A stretch of 64,000 nt of DNA from positions 1 to 64,000 of the forward strand of contig NZ_SMZO01000011.1 of NCBI RefSeq assembly GCF_004358675.1, written 5' to 3'. Positions 10,540 to 19,419 of this stretch are shown one piece after another (within the stretch, counting starts at the first letter, position 1; every line of letters starts with the position of its first letter). Under the pieces are notes generated by a model. The model made no database searches, was not told where the DNA came from, and was given only the letters and a program-made list of their open reading frames with translations. Position numbers and translations under genes: made by a program. The stretch is from Meridianimarinicoccus aquatilis. GTDB lineage: Bacteria > Pseudomonadota > Alphaproteobacteria > Rhodobacterales > Rhodobacteraceae.

Positions 10540-11841
10540 TTACAGCACATAGCGGCTGATATCCGTCGATTTCACCAGATCGCCCAAATACTTCTCAACA
10601 AACGCTGCATCGACGGTGACTGTATCGCCACACCGGTCCGGCGCTGTATAGCTGAGATCCTCGAACACGCGCTCAAGCACCGTGTAAAGACGCCGCGCGC
10701 CGATATTCTCGACACTGCGATTTACCTCAGCCGCGATCGCTGCCAACGCGGCAATGCCGTCATCGGTAAAGGTGACCGTGACCTGCTCAGTTGCCATAAG
10801 CGCGGTGTACTGGCGCGTCAGGGCGTTGTCTGTTTCCGTCAGAATGCGCACGAAATCTTCTTCGGTCAGCGCGCGAAGCTCCACCCGGATGGGCAGACGG
10901 CCCTGAAGCTCTGGAAGCAGGTCCGATGGTTTTGCAATGTGAAACGCGCCCGACGCAATAAACAGGATATGGTCCGTTTTAACCGGACCGTGTTTGGTGC
11001 TGACCGTGGTGCCTTCGATCAAGGGCAGCAAATCACGCTGCACGCCTTCGCGGCTAACATCGCCGCCCCTTGCGTCAGACCGAGCACACACTTTGTCGAT
11101 CTCATCCAGGAACACGATGCCGCTTTCCTGCACCGCATCAAGCGCCGTGCGCGTGACCGCTTCGTCATCAAGCAATTTATCGGCCTCTTCAGCGACCAAT
11201 ACTGCATAGCTATCGGCCACGCTCATACGCTTTTTCACGGTCCGCCCGCCAAAGGCTTTGCCGAAAAGATCGCCAATATTCATCATGCCCATACCGGGCT
11301 GACCGGGAATATCCATCTGGGGCAGCGGGCTTGACGTATCTGCGACCTCGATTTCAATTTCGTGGCCGTCAAGTTCGCCCCTGTGCAGCTTTTCACGGAA
11401 CCGTTCACGCGTCCCTTCACGGGCATCACTGCCGGCTATTGCAGAAATGACCCGGTTCTCGGCGTTTGCTTCCGCCCGCGTTTTCACGTCGTCGCGCATG
11501 TACTCGCGGGTATCAGCAATAGCCACATCCACCAAATCGCGAACGATTTGCTCAACATCCCGCCCGACATAGCCAACCTCGGTGAACTTGGTTGCCTCAA
11601 CCTTCACGAAAGGCGCACGGGCCAGCTTTGCAAGTCGGCGGCTGATCTCGGTCTTGCCAACCCCAGTTGGCCCGATCATGAGGATATTCTTGGGATACAC
11701 CTCATCACGAAGGTCATCGCCCAACTGTTTGCGCCGCCAGCGGTTACGCAAGGCGACAGCGACCGCCCGCTTTGCATCGGCTTGGCCAATGATAAAACGG
11801 TCGAGTTCAGAAACGATTTCGCGCGGTGTCAGGGTGGTCAT
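10540..11841 (-). CDS. hslU: ATP-dependent protease ATPase subunit HslU
   Basis: AAA+ unfoldase that feeds substrates to HslV. 433 residues from the ATG at 11841, which has an aaggaaag ribosome site. The open frame reaches 11877, but the extra 12 residues do not fit the family start MTxLTPREIV. Walker A GPTGVGKT is at 57-64, and the Walker B is VFLDEIDKV. The C-terminal tail ends in RYVL, the flexible peptide that docks into HslV. smr lies upstream on the same strand. Its HslV partner is more than 1.3 kb away on the opposite strand. Confidence 0.96.
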   Translation of the reverse strand: MTTLTPREIVSELDRFIIGQADAKRAVAVALRNRWRRKQLGDDLRDEVYPKNILMIGPTGVGKTEISRRLAKLARAPFVKVEATKFTEVGYVGRDVEQIVRDLVDVAIADTREYMRDDVKTRAEANAENRVISAIAGSDAREGTRERFREKLHRGELDGHEIEIEVADTSSPLPQMDIPGQPGMGMMNIGDLFGKAFGGRTVKKRMSVADSYAVLVAEEADKLLDDEAVTRTALDAVQESGIVFLDEIDKVCARSDARGGDVSREGVQRDLLPLIEGTTVSTKHGPVKTDHILFIASGAFHIAKPSDLLPELQGRLPIRVELRALTEEDFVRILTETDNALTRQYTALMATEQVTVTFTDDGIAALAAIAAEVNRSVENIGARRLYTVLERVFEDLSYTAPDRCGDTVTVDAAFVEKYLGDLVKSTDISRYVL

Positions 11842-11903
11842 GGATTTCTTTCCTTTTGGCCAAGCGAACCTAAGCATGGCAGCGCAAGTTGCAACCGCTG
11901 GTC

Positions 11904-12536
11904 TTACCGTGCCTTGCGCAAATAGACGTAATACGCACCATCGCCGCCGTGGCGGTAATGGGCTGGGGTTATCTGAAGCACGACCTGCGACAGCGGCGGC
12001 GTCTGCGCCCAGTGCGGCACCTGATGACGCAGAATGCCCCGCCGAACCGGAATCACGCCGCCTTCGTCCCGATCTTTACCCTTGCCGGTTATCACGAGAA
12101 CAAGCCGTTTACCGTCAGAATAGGCTGACATGAGGAACCGGACCAGAACAGGGTGTGCCTGCGCCAATGTCATTCCATGAAGGTCAATTCTGGCTTCGGG
12201 GCGCAGCTTTCCGCGCTTTAACCGCCCATGTGTATGCCCATCAACCCGAGGTGGCGCTGCGTGCAGCGCGTCCGTGATGTTCGGGGCCAGGTCGTGTCGG
12301 GGCGGCGGCGTTTGCGCTCGGCTTCCCAATCTGAAACTTGAAAGCTTCTTGGCTGCCATCCGCTTTGGGGCGGGCGCTTCGGGTTTCTCCGAATGGGGCC
12401 GCTCTTGGGCGGACCCACGCAAATGCGCCGCCTTTGACAGCGACGCATTTGTAAGGGGGGTCACAGATTCAACGACCCGTGCCCAAATGTCATGGTCTTC
12501 AGGCGACTGCCCGGGTTTGTGGCGTTTGCGCGACAT
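11904..12536 (-). CDS. Smr/MutS-family endonuclease domain protein
   Basis: 210 residues with a disordered, basic N-terminal half and a C-terminal Smr domain (about 120-208). The diagnostic IDLHGMT and the TGKGKDR loop are present, and the end [13 protein letters not shown] is typical. Smr domains cleave branched or single-stranded nucleic acids, and the short stand-alone alphaproteobacterial form has no settled role. It lies between the Tim44-like gene (21-base gap) and hslU on the same strand. Confidence 0.9.
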   Translation of the reverse strand: MSRKRHKPGQSPEDHDIWARVVESVTPLTNASLSKAAHLRGSAQERPHSEKPEAPAPKRMAAKKLSSFRLGSRAQTPPPRHDLAPNITDALHAAPPRVDGHTHGRLKRGKLRPEARIDLHGMTLAQAHPVLVRFLMSAYSDGKRLVLVITGKGKDRDEGGVIPVRRGILRHQVPHWAQTPPLSQVVLQITPAHYRHGGDGAYYVYLRKAR

Positions 12537-12557
12537 TGGGGCAAAGCGCCTTTGGGA

Positions 12558-13226
12558 TCAGTCGCCAGTGGCGACCAGAAGCCAGTTGGGATCGCCGACG
12601 CTCATATCACGAGCGAAGGTCCAGGTGTCAGGCTGGCGCACGATCTCTTGTGGGTTGCCTTCGACAATCTCGCCGGTCTCGTTCCGCACGACGGATGTGA
12701 GTTCGGCAACAAAGCGCACCGTCAGTTCTGCTTCGTGTGTGGCATGATCAAAGTGCGCGGTAATCAACTTGAGTTCACGAATGCCAACAAATGTCGCGTC
12801 GATGCTCAGACCCTGACGGGCGCGTTCTTCGATCGCCTCACTGAAGCTTTCAAGAATGTCAGGGGCGATAAAGTCCTCCACTTCACTCAGGTCGCCAGAT
12901 TTGAACGCCATGAGGATCATTTCGTACGCGCCGCGTGCGCCTTGAAGGAAACCGGTAACGTTAAAGTCGGCGTCTTCCTTCTTCATTTCGGCCAATGCGG
13001 CGGCTGCAGGGCTTTCTGCCGGAACATTGTCGATAATGTCGTGGTCTGGGCCGCCTTCGATGACTTCGAATTCCGGGCGGGAGTCGTTAAGTGCATCACT
13101 TTTCCCGGCCATAGGGACGGGCGGTTTTTCAAACCCTTCGCGCGTGCCCAGCACGCTTTTTAGCCGCAAGATCAGGAAGATTGCGACACCGGCAAGCACG
13201 AGTAACTGAATCACGGCAGAGCTCAT
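12558..13226 (-). CDS. Tim44/TimA-family membrane-anchored adaptor
   Basis: 222 residues. One N-terminal membrane helix (about 5-22) is followed by an acidic linker and a C-terminal Tim44-like domain (about 85-220, with VEDFIAPDILESF and ITAHFDHATHEAELTVRFVAEL). Mitochondrial Tim44 links Hsp70 to the import pore. The bacterial function is not established but is thought to involve membrane-protein handling. It precedes smr in a leftward unit. From memory of related genomes, a murein transglycosylase A gene often sits between these two, and none is present here. The secB gene nearby is on the other strand. Confidence 0.87.
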   Translation of the reverse strand: MSSAVIQLLVLAGVAIFLILRLKSVLGTREGFEKPPVPMAGKSDALNDSRPEFEVIEGGPDHDIIDNVPAESPAAAALAEMKKEDADFNVTGFLQGARGAYEMILMAFKSGDLSEVEDFIAPDILESFSEAIEERARQGLSIDATFVGIRELKLITAHFDHATHEAELTVRFVAELTSVVRNETGEIVEGNPQEIVRQPDTWTFARDMSVGDPNWLLVATGD

Positions 13227-13333
13227 TTAGGCCTCATGAGGGGTTGGGATGGCGAAAAGACTGTATCACTCTTATGTAGGTGACAAGGTGGCTCAAGTCC
13301 ACCTGACACAACCAAGTCATCTGAGGGGACACT

Positions 13334-13834
13334 ATGTGGCTTCTAGCTGCCTTCATCGGCATACCACTTATCGAGATCGGGCTGTTCATTCAGGTCGGCG
13401 GTCTTTTGGGCCTTTGGCCAACCCTTCTGATTGTGGTGCTGACCGCAATTCTGGGCACGTCTATGGTGCGAACCCAAGGGCTTGCCGCGCTGGCAAACAT
13501 TCAGACATCTATCAATCGTCTTGATAACCCGGCAGAGCCGCTGGCCCATGGCGCTATGATCCTGGTGTCGGGCGTATTGCTGCTGACACCGGGCTTTTTC
13601 ACTGATGCGCTTGGGTTTGCGTTGCTGGTTCCGGGTATCCGCGTTCGCGTGTTCGCCTTCCTGCGTAGCCGGGTCAATATACAGCACGCAACGATGAACA
13701 CCGCAGGTCAGGCCGCACAACGCAACCCCAGCGGGCCCGACGTGATTGATGGCGAATTCCGAGAGGTCGACCCCGACAGTATTCCGCCACGCAGGACCGA
13801 CCGACCCTCTAGATGGACCCGAGACGACCGGTAA
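13334..13834 (+). CDS. fxsA: FxsA-family cytoplasmic membrane protein
   Basis: 166 residues. The first about 115 form the FxsA domain with three to four hydrophobic segments (IPLIEIGLFIQVG at the start and LLLTPGFFTDALGF in the middle, both hallmark motifs). The rest is a polar cytoplasmic tail. In E. coli overproduction relieves F-plasmid exclusion of phage T7, but its normal role is unknown. The ATG at 13334 has a gagggg ribosome site. It is divergent from the Tim44-like gene and upstream of secB, a conserved neighbourhood in alphaproteobacteria. Confidence 0.9.
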   Translation: MWLLAAFIGIPLIEIGLFIQVGGLLGLWPTLLIVVLTAILGTSMVRTQGLAALANIQTSINRLDNPAEPLAHGAMILVSGVLLLTPGFFTDALGFALLVPGIRVRVFAFLRSRVNIQHATMNTAGQAAQRNPSGPDVIDGEFREVDPDSIPPRRTDRPSRWTRDDR

Positions 13835-13896
13835 CTTGTGAGCCACTGGTTGATCTGGTAGCAGATGCCCAACCTCGTATCTGATGGAGAAACTTT

Positions 13897-14397
13897 ATGG
13901 CCGATACACCCAACGGCGCTGCACCGCAGCAGCCCGCACAGGTCAAAATGCAAGTTCTGGCGCAATATATTCGTGACTTTTCGTTTGAGAATATTGTCGC
14001 ACAAAAAGGCACTGGCGGCGACGTGAAGCCCGATGTGCAGGTTCAGGTTGGCCTGGACGCGAAAAAGCGAAGTGTTGAAAACCAGTACGAAGTGATCACA
14101 AAGTACACGATCACATCCAAAAACAAAGAAACCGGCGATGTCCTGTTCGCGATGGAACTGGATTACGGCGGGGTTTTCCTGATCGACGGCATACCCGAGC
14201 AGCAATTGCACCCCTTCTTGATGATTGAATGCCCTCGGATGCTTTTCCCGTTTGTTCGGCGCATCGTGTCTGACGTTACGCGCGACGGCGGCTTCCCGGC
14301 ATTGAACCTAGACACTGTTGATTTCATGGCGATCTATCGCAACGAAATCGAACGTCGCCAAAAAGATGCGGCAGCAGCTCAACCAACCAACGCATAA
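13897..14397 (+). CDS. secB: Protein-export chaperone SecB
   Basis: Tetrameric cytoplasmic chaperone that keeps preproteins unfolded for SecA. 166 residues, normal length. It shows the conserved core MQVLAQYIRDFSFEN, then the acidic strand-forming region, and FPFVRRIVSDVTRDGGFP near the end, which belongs to the SecA-contacting and tetramer surfaces. The N terminus is the usual Gln/Pro-rich lead. It is convergent with dnaQ, with a hairpin in the short gap. Confidence 0.96.
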   Translation: MADTPNGAAPQQPAQVKMQVLAQYIRDFSFENIVAQKGTGGDVKPDVQVQVGLDAKKRSVENQYEVITKYTITSKNKETGDVLFAMELDYGGVFLIDGIPEQQLHPFLMIECPRMLFPFVRRIVSDVTRDGGFPALNLDTVDFMAIYRNEIERRQKDAAAAQPTNA

Positions 14398-14407
14398 TTT
14401 TCTTGGT

Positions 14408-14431
14408 GCGGGACTGTTCAGTCAGTCCCGC
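14408..14431. terminator. Hairpin between convergent secB and dnaQ
   Basis: A 9-bp perfect stem (GCGGGACTG / CAGTCCCGC) with a six-base loop overlaps the dnaQ stop. No T run follows on either strand, so it could be a weak bidirectional terminator or a transcript-end stabiliser. Confidence 0.45.
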
Positions 14432-15125
14432 CCATGAATTTACGCCAAACTGCGGCGTCGCCCAACGACGCAACAAAAGCCGCATGCGCGGCCTTTTCCT
14501 GTTCCGATAAACGCGTCGGCAATGGCTTGGCGCGCGGGCGCGGCCGCCATGCAGCATCTGCCGCGCTGTCACCAGACTTCCGCTCTGGACTGTTCGTCAG
14601 AACCAAATCGGGCTGTCGCCCGCCGATGAGTTCGAGATACACTTCGGCCAGAATTTCGCTATCCAGCAGTGCGCCATGCTTTTCGCGCGACGAGTTGTCG
14701 ATGCCAAACCGGCGGCACAACGCGTCGAGTGACGCAGGTGAGCCGGGGAAGCGTTTGCGGGCAATCGCCAGCGTATCGAGCGCTTGCGCCATAGGTATCG
14801 CAGGCATGTCGAGCCAGCCCAGCTCGGCATTGATGAACTTCATATCAAAGCTGGCATTGTGGATCACCAGCTTTGCATCACCGCAGAACGCCACAAAATC
14901 GGCCGCGATATCCGCAAAGACCGGCTTGTCCGCCAGAAACTCTGCGCTGATGCCATGCACATCAAATGCTTCCTGCGGCATGTCGCGCTTGGGATTGATG
15001 TACTGATGATAGGTACGGCCCGTTGGCATATGGCCCACCAATTCGACTGCACCAATTTCAACGATGCGGTGACCATCAAACGGATCAAGCCCTGTGGTTT
15101 CCGTGTCGAGAACAAGTTCACGCAT
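14418..15125 (-). CDS. dnaQ: DNA polymerase III epsilon subunit (3'-5' proofreading exonuclease)
   Basis: DEDDh-type exonuclease that proofreads for the replicative polymerase. 235 residues. Asp7 and Glu9 are in [10 protein letters not shown], the Exo II Asp is in HNASFDMKF, and the Exo III His/Asp are in [11 protein letters not shown]. The C-terminal region after about 180 is a basic, Pro/Ala-rich linker, probably the polymerase-alpha contact. It overlaps coaE by 8 bases and is the last gene of the maf-aroE-coaE-dnaQ operon running away from the putative origin. Confidence 0.96.
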   Translation of the reverse strand: MRELVLDTETTGLDPFDGHRIVEIGAVELVGHMPTGRTYHQYINPKRDMPQEAFDVHGISAEFLADKPVFADIAADFVAFCGDAKLVIHNASFDMKFINAELGWLDMPAIPMAQALDTLAIARKRFPGSPASLDALCRRFGIDNSSREKHGALLDSEILAEVYLELIGGRQPDLVLTNSPERKSGDSAADAAWRPRPRAKPLPTRLSEQEKAAHAAFVASLGDAAVWRKFMGGTD

Positions 15126-15711
15126 TTCGAGCCCTGATGTCTTTCACGATTTGACTGACCGCCACTTGCGCTGACGAATGATCGCAGGTTTCAATGATGA
15201 AATCCGCGTGCTTCCTTTTTTCCGCATCCGGCATCTGGTTTGCAAGGATACGTTCAAAATGTGCGTCGGTCGTCCCAGGCCGGGCCAGAACACGGGCGCG
15301 CTGAATGTCCGCCGGCGCGCTCACCACGGCGACCGCATCAAATGCGTCCTTGGTGCCGCCCTCAAAGAGCAACGGAATGTCGAGAACGGCGATGTCGCTT
15401 TGAGTGTCTGCTAAAAAAGCAGCCCGGTCTGCCGAGACGAGCGGGTGAACGATAGCCTCAATTTTACCAAGCGCCTTCGGGTCTTTCGCAATCCATGCTT
15501 TTAGGGCAGGGCGGGACACAGCACCGCCCTCTACGGCATCAGGGTGAAGGCGCGCAATCGCGTCCACCGCAGCGCCATTACGCCCGTATAGCCGGTGCAC
15601 CGCTTCATCGGCGTCCCAAACAGCGCAGCCATGATCAGCAAACAGGGCGGCCGTGGTCGACTTCCCCATGCCGATTGACCCAGTAAGGCCAAGTTTGAAC
15701 GGATCGCTCAC
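15118..15711 (-). CDS. coaE: Dephospho-CoA kinase
   Basis: Catalyses the last step of coenzyme A synthesis, phosphorylating the ribose 3'-OH of dephospho-CoA. 197 residues. P-loop GSIGMGKS at 11-18, then the substrate-binding [12 protein letters not shown] and the [11 protein letters not shown] segment. The ATG overlaps the aroE stop by four bases, and the 3' end overlaps dnaQ, so the operon is tightly coupled. Confidence 0.95.
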   Translation of the reverse strand: MSDPFKLGLTGSIGMGKSTTAALFADHGCAVWDADEAVHRLYGRNGAAVDAIARLHPDAVEGGAVSRPALKAWIAKDPKALGKIEAIVHPLVSADRAAFLADTQSDIAVLDIPLLFEGGTKDAFDAVAVVSAPADIQRARVLARPGTTDAHFERILANQMPDAEKRKHADFIIETCDHSSAQVAVSQIVKDIRARNA

Positions 15712-16541
15712 GCCTCAAGCATCCGCGCCCGCGTCGCATCCGACACCACAGGGCGGGTTCCAAACCATTTTTGAAAACCTGGGATGGCTTGATGAATAAG
15801 CATACCCAGTCCATCGACGGTGATTGCGCCCGCAGCACGCGCTGCGGTCAAAAAGGGTGTTTCTAGCGGTATGTATACGAGATCGGTTGCCAAGGCCCCC
15901 GGGTGCATTCCGTCAAGCGCGATGTCAAAGGGCGGCTGCCCCTGCATCCCCAATGAGGTGGTATTCACCAGCGTCGTCGCGCCATCGGCAACATCGCCGG
16001 CCTTTTCCCAATCGATAACCTGCACCGTTGGCCCAAAAATATCGGCCAAAGCCTCGGCCCGGGCGCGCGTTCTGTTGCACAAACGGATCTCAGGTGCTCC
16101 TGCGGAAAGAAGCGCATCTAGCACAGCTCGGGCTGCACCGCCGGCGCCATAGACAGCCACCGGTCCTGCCGCTGCCGACCAATCCGGTGCGGTTTGACGC
16201 AAGTTTTCAATAAACCCTTCGCCATCCGTGCAATCCGCATCGAACCCGCCCTCGGGCCGAAATGTAAGCGTGTTGGCGGCTCCGATCCGTTTCGCGCGCT
16301 TTGTTACTGTGGTTGCAAGCTTCAATGCGGCTTCCTTGTGGGGCAGGGTGACGTTCACCCCAACAAAGCCCGCCTTCGGCAAAGTTTCGAGTACGCCTTG
16401 CAGGTCGTCGGGATGCACATCCATCGGAATATAGTGACCAGTGATCCCGTACTCTTGCAGCCACCCCCCATGCAGTCGGGGCGATTTACTGTGAGCAACC
16501 GGGTGCGCGATCACTCCAGCCAAAGGTATCTTTGTCTTCAT
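15708..16541 (-). CDS. aroE: Shikimate dehydrogenase (NADP+)
   Basis: Reduces 3-dehydroshikimate to shikimate in aromatic amino-acid synthesis. 277 residues. The N-terminal substrate domain has HSKSPRLH and NVTLPHKEAAL (catalytic Lys). The C-terminal Rossmann domain has VYGAGGAARAV and the NADP-selective NRTRARAE loop. It overlaps maf by four bases upstream and coaE by four downstream. Confidence 0.95.
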   Translation of the reverse strand: MKTKIPLAGVIAHPVAHSKSPRLHGGWLQEYGITGHYIPMDVHPDDLQGVLETLPKAGFVGVNVTLPHKEAALKLATTVTKRAKRIGAANTLTFRPEGGFDADCTDGEGFIENLRQTAPDWSAAAGPVAVYGAGGAARAVLDALLSAGAPEIRLCNRTRARAEALADIFGPTVQVIDWEKAGDVADGATTLVNTTSLGMQGQPPFDIALDGMHPGALATDLVYIPLETPFLTAARAAGAITVDGLGMLIHQAIPGFQKWFGTRPVVSDATRARMLEA

Positions 16542-17149
16542 CCCGGAATGTCCCCCCGAAGGATCAAATACGACAGCAACTCCAAGAGAGGAAGACCGAG
16601 CACAGTGAAATAGTCGCCATCAATTCGGGTGAACAATCGCGCGCCTTCTTCTTCTAGTTTATACCCCCCGACAGAGTGACGGATACTGTCCCAGTTTCGT
16701 TCGACATAGTCGTCGACATACGCGTCGGTTGCGGCGCGCATGGACAACCTGACGATCCCGACATGACGCCAAAGGGGTTTGCCACCCTCATAAATCACTG
16801 CGGCAGATAAAAGCGTGTGCCTGTCGCCGCGAAGGCGGTACAGCTGCGCACGCGCCTCATCAGGGGACTTGGGTTTACCCAAAACATCCCCGCCGTGCGC
16901 CAGCACCTGGTCGCAACCAAGAACAAGACGGTCCGGAAATTTATCACTGATCTTACGCGCCTTCGCCTCTGCGAGGGCGTCGGCGATATCGCGTGGCGGC
17001 GCGCCTTCAGCACTCAAAGAGTCGCGCAACGCTAACTCGTCGATACGGGCTGGTTGAGTTACAACCGAAACGCCGGCTGACGTCAAAAGCTGCTTTCGGA
17101 TTTCTGAAGCAGACGCAAGTATCAGTGGTGTGGTGGGTGTGGATAACAT
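16538..17149 (-). CDS. maf: Maf/YceF-type nucleoside triphosphate pyrophosphatase
   Basis: House-cleaning pyrophosphatase that hydrolyses non-canonical or excess NTPs. 203 residues from the ATG at 17149. The frame is open to 17218, but the extra 23 residues precede the family start LILASASEIRKQLL. The VLGCDQV segment and SPDEARAQLYRLRG are typical of the family. It is the first gene of the leftward operon. Codons 2-4 (TTA TCC ACA) form a perfect DnaA box, so the start of the gene lies inside the putative origin. Confidence 0.93.
   Translation of the reverse strand: MLSTPTTPLILASASEIRKQLLTSAGVSVVTQPARIDELALRDSLSAEGAPPRDIADALAEAKARKISDKFPDRLVLGCDQVLAHGGDVLGKPKSPDEARAQLYRLRGDRHTLLSAAVIYEGGKPLWRHVGIVRLSMRAATDAYVDDYVERNWDSIRHSVGGYKLEEEGARLFTRIDGDYFTVLGLPLLELLSYLILRGDIPG
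17138..17146 (-). other. DnaA box, perfect
   Basis: TTATCCACA on the minus strand, directly after the maf ATG, so it doubles as maf codons 2-4. Confidence 0.7.
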
Positions 17150-17320
17150 TGTGCGCGACTCATAGGAGTGGAGGCCGGCAACATGTGCAGAACACTCGCG
17201 AGATGGTGGGGCTGGCAAAACAGTCCGAATTCTTCAGCTATAAGATAGCAATAATCAACAGGGGACAACGGATACTCGCGCTCTGTGTACAGAACTTAAC
17301 ACCAAGAGTTTTCCCCTGAC

Positions 17321-17329
17321 TTATCCACA
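17321..17329 (+). other. DnaA box, perfect
   Basis: TTATCCACA on the plus strand, near the middle of the maf-hemJ gap. Confidence 0.75.
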
Positions 17330-17435
17330 GGCCTGCGATGAGCTTCGGAATTTAAGTGTATGAAAAACAGATATATTTTAAAAATTCGGTCAGTCAGTCT
17401 TTCTGATACGTGAAAAAGTCCACATGGTATAAAGG

Positions 17436-17444
17436 TGTGGAAAA
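17436..17444 (-). other. DnaA box, one mismatch
   Basis: TTTTCCACA on the minus strand, downstream of the AT-rich stretch. Confidence 0.55.
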
Positions 17445-17449
17445 ACACG

Positions 17450-17458
17450 TAATCCACA
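17450..17458 (+). other. DnaA box, one mismatch
   Basis: TAATCCACA on the plus strand, five bases from the previous box and in the opposite orientation. Confidence 0.55.
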
Positions 17459-17540
17459 TTGTCCACTGTACTACTGTCTTCATCATCTTTTCTTTCATTC
17501 TTCTTTATTGTTAAGTGGTCCGGACCTTACGGAGCACTGC

Positions 17541-17993
17541 ATGTTCGATATTCTCTCTCCGTTCTATTTTTGGATCCTGGCCTTTCACATCATGTCGGTA
17601 ATCGCGTGGATGGCAGGGTTGTTCTATCTTCCACGACTGTTTGTTTATCACACAGAACAAGTTGACCCCGACACCACGACCGATGCGTTGTTCCAAACGA
17701 TGGAGCTGAAGCTCTTTCGACTGATCATGAATCCTTCGATGATTTCCACGTATGTGTTCGGATTATTGCTGGTTATGACGCCCGCTGTCGTGGATTGGGC
17801 ATCATTCTGGCCTTACACAAAGCTTGTCGGCATCGCCGGAATGACGTGGTTCCATCATTGGTGTGGGAAGCGGCGCAAAGACTTTATCGCTGGCGCAAAC
17901 ACCCGGTCGGGCAGGGATTACCGTATGATGAACGAGGTTCCGACGTTACTCATGGCGCTGATTGTCATCTCAGTGATTGTGAAGCCATTCTGA
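17541..17993 (+). CDS. hemJ: Protoporphyrinogen oxidase HemJ
   Basis: Membrane enzyme that oxidises protoporphyrinogen IX to protoporphyrin IX in heme synthesis. 150 residues with four predicted membrane helices. The conserved FHIMSVIAWMAGLFYLPRLFVYH supplies the His and Arg of the family, and GMTWFHHWC carries a second conserved His. I chose the ATG at 17541, with ggag at 17531-17534. An upstream in-frame start at 17508 has no ribosome site. It is the first gene rightward from the putative origin and is followed by rho. Confidence 0.93.
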   Translation: MFDILSPFYFWILAFHIMSVIAWMAGLFYLPRLFVYHTEQVDPDTTTDALFQTMELKLFRLIMNPSMISTYVFGLLLVMTPAVVDWASFWPYTKLVGIAGMTWFHHWCGKRRKDFIAGANTRSGRDYRMMNEVPTLLMALIVISVIVKPF

Positions 17994-18045
17994 CCTCTAC
18001 CAGAGCCTAATTGACTCAGACGGTTAAACGCACTATTCGACTGCT

Positions 18046-18066
18046 GCGGGCATTCGTCCGTTTTTT
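18046..18066 (+). terminator. Probable terminator after hemJ
   Basis: A short GCGGGC-ATTC-GTCCGT hairpin (with G-U pairs) runs into six T residues. Confidence 0.5.
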
Positions 18067-18084
18067 CTCCCCCATTATGCAAGG

Positions 18085-18103
18085 CCATGCACTTTCCGCA
18101 TGG
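18085..18103 (+). promoter_or_regulatory. Small hairpin in the rho leader
   Basis: CCATGC and GCATGG form a 6-bp stem with a seven-base loop, immediately before the rho ribosome site. It could affect rho translation, but it may be coincidental. Confidence 0.3.
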
Positions 18104-18116
18104 TGAAGGCTGACCT

Positions 18117-19400
18117 ATGAATGTTGCTGTGTCCCAAGAACGTCTCAACCTGTCTGACCTGAAGGCAAAAAGCCCCAAGGATCTGCTGGCGATGGCAGAG
18201 GAACTCGACATCGAAAACGCCTCGACCATGCGTAAGGGCGAGATGATGTTCCAGATCCTGCGCGAGAGGGCTGACGAAGGTTGGGAAATCTCGGGTGACG
18301 GTGTTCTTGAGGTTCTTCAAGACGGGTTCGGGTTTTTGCGCTCGCCCGAGGCGAACTATCTTCCCGGCCCAGACGACATTTATGTGTCACCCGACATGAT
18401 ACGTCAGTTTTCCATGCGAACGGGGGATACGATAGAAGGTGTCATCCAATCGCCCCGCGATACGGAACGGTATTTTTGCCTGACGCGCGTATCGAAGATC
18501 AACTTCGAAGATCCAGAACGCGCCCGGCACAAGATCAACTTTGATAACCTGACGCCGCTTTATCCGGATGAAAGGCTCAAGCTTGAAATCGAAGATCCGA
18601 CCATCAAGGATAAGACTGCGCGCGTGATCGATCTGGTCGCACCAATCGGGAAGGGTCAGCGATCATTGATCGTCGCACCGCCGCGCACAGGTAAGACAGT
18701 TATTCTTCAGAATATTGCCGCCTCGATCGAGCGGAACCACCCGGAGTGCTATCTGATCGTGCTGCTGATTGACGAACGTCCCGAAGAGGTGACGGACATG
18801 CAGCGCTCGGTGAAGGGAGAGGTTGTCAGCTCGACCTTCGATGAACCTGCCTCGCGTCACGTGGGCGTTTCCGAGATGGTTATCGAGAAGGCAAAGCGTC
18901 TGGTTGAACATAAGCGTGACGTGGTCATCCTACTGGACAGCATCACGCGTCTTGGGCGGGCCTACAACACCACTGTTCCAAGTTCTGGTAAGGTCCTGAC
19001 TGGCGGCGTCGATGCGAATGCCCTGCAGCGCCCCAAGCGCTTCTTTGGTGCGGCGCGGAATATCGAAGAAGGCGGCTCGCTGACTATTATCGCGACGGCG
19101 CTTATCGATACCGGCAGCCGTATGGATGAAGTCATCTTTGAAGAATTCAAAGGTACAGGTAACTCTGAACTGGTGCTTGATCGCAAGATTGCCGACAAAC
19201 GCGTGTACCCGGCTATCGACATAATGAAATCGGGTACTCGTAAGGAAGACCTGTTGATCGACAAGATGAACCTGCAAAAGACGTTCATTCTGCGTCGCAT
19301 TCTGAATCCGATGGGCACAACCGATGCGATCGAATTCTTGTTGACTAAGTTGAAGCAAACAAAGTCAAATTCTGAATTCTTCGACTCCATGAATACCTGA
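18117..19400 (+). CDS. rho: Transcription termination factor Rho
   Basis: Hexameric RNA-dependent ATPase that ends transcription. 427 residues, standard length. The N-terminal Rho-N helix bundle ([20 protein letters not shown]) is followed by the cold-shock-like RNA-binding fold ([17 protein letters not shown]) and the ATPase core with APPRTGKT and the [14 protein letters not shown] segment. The secondary RNA site residues ([20 protein letters not shown]) are intact. The ATG at 18117 follows a gaagg ribosome site. mnmE begins 19 bases downstream. Confidence 0.97.
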   Translation: MNVAVSQERLNLSDLKAKSPKDLLAMAEELDIENASTMRKGEMMFQILRERADEGWEISGDGVLEVLQDGFGFLRSPEANYLPGPDDIYVSPDMIRQFSMRTGDTIEGVIQSPRDTERYFCLTRVSKINFEDPERARHKINFDNLTPLYPDERLKLEIEDPTIKDKTARVIDLVAPIGKGQRSLIVAPPRTGKTVILQNIAASIERNHPECYLIVLLIDERPEEVTDMQRSVKGEVVSSTFDEPASRHVGVSEMVIEKAKRLVEHKRDVVILLDSITRLGRAYNTTVPSSGKVLTGGVDANALQRPKRFFGAARNIEEGGSLTIIATALIDTGSRMDEVIFEEFKGTGNSELVLDRKIADKRVYPAIDIMKSGTRKEDLLIDKMNLQKTFILRRILNPMGTTDAIEFLLTKLKQTKSNSEFFDSMNT

Positions 19401-19419
19401 TATAGTAGGTAGTCATGAT

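Larger units (their letters stand above)
17138..17540. other. oriC: Putative chromosomal replication origin (oriC)
   Basis: A roughly 390-base non-coding stretch between divergent maf and hemJ, visibly AT-richer than its surroundings. It has two perfect TTATCCACA DnaA boxes and two with one mismatch, in both orientations, and a very AT-rich segment at about 17366-17388 (ATATATTTTAAAAATT) that could be the unwinding element. Genes on both sides run away from it. In Caulobacter the origin sits in the same neighbourhood (hemE on one side, then a regulator, maf, aroE, coaE, dnaQ, secB on the other, with parAB nearby). hemE and the regulator are not in this window. No protein-coding gene is visible in the interval. 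Confidence 0.75.
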
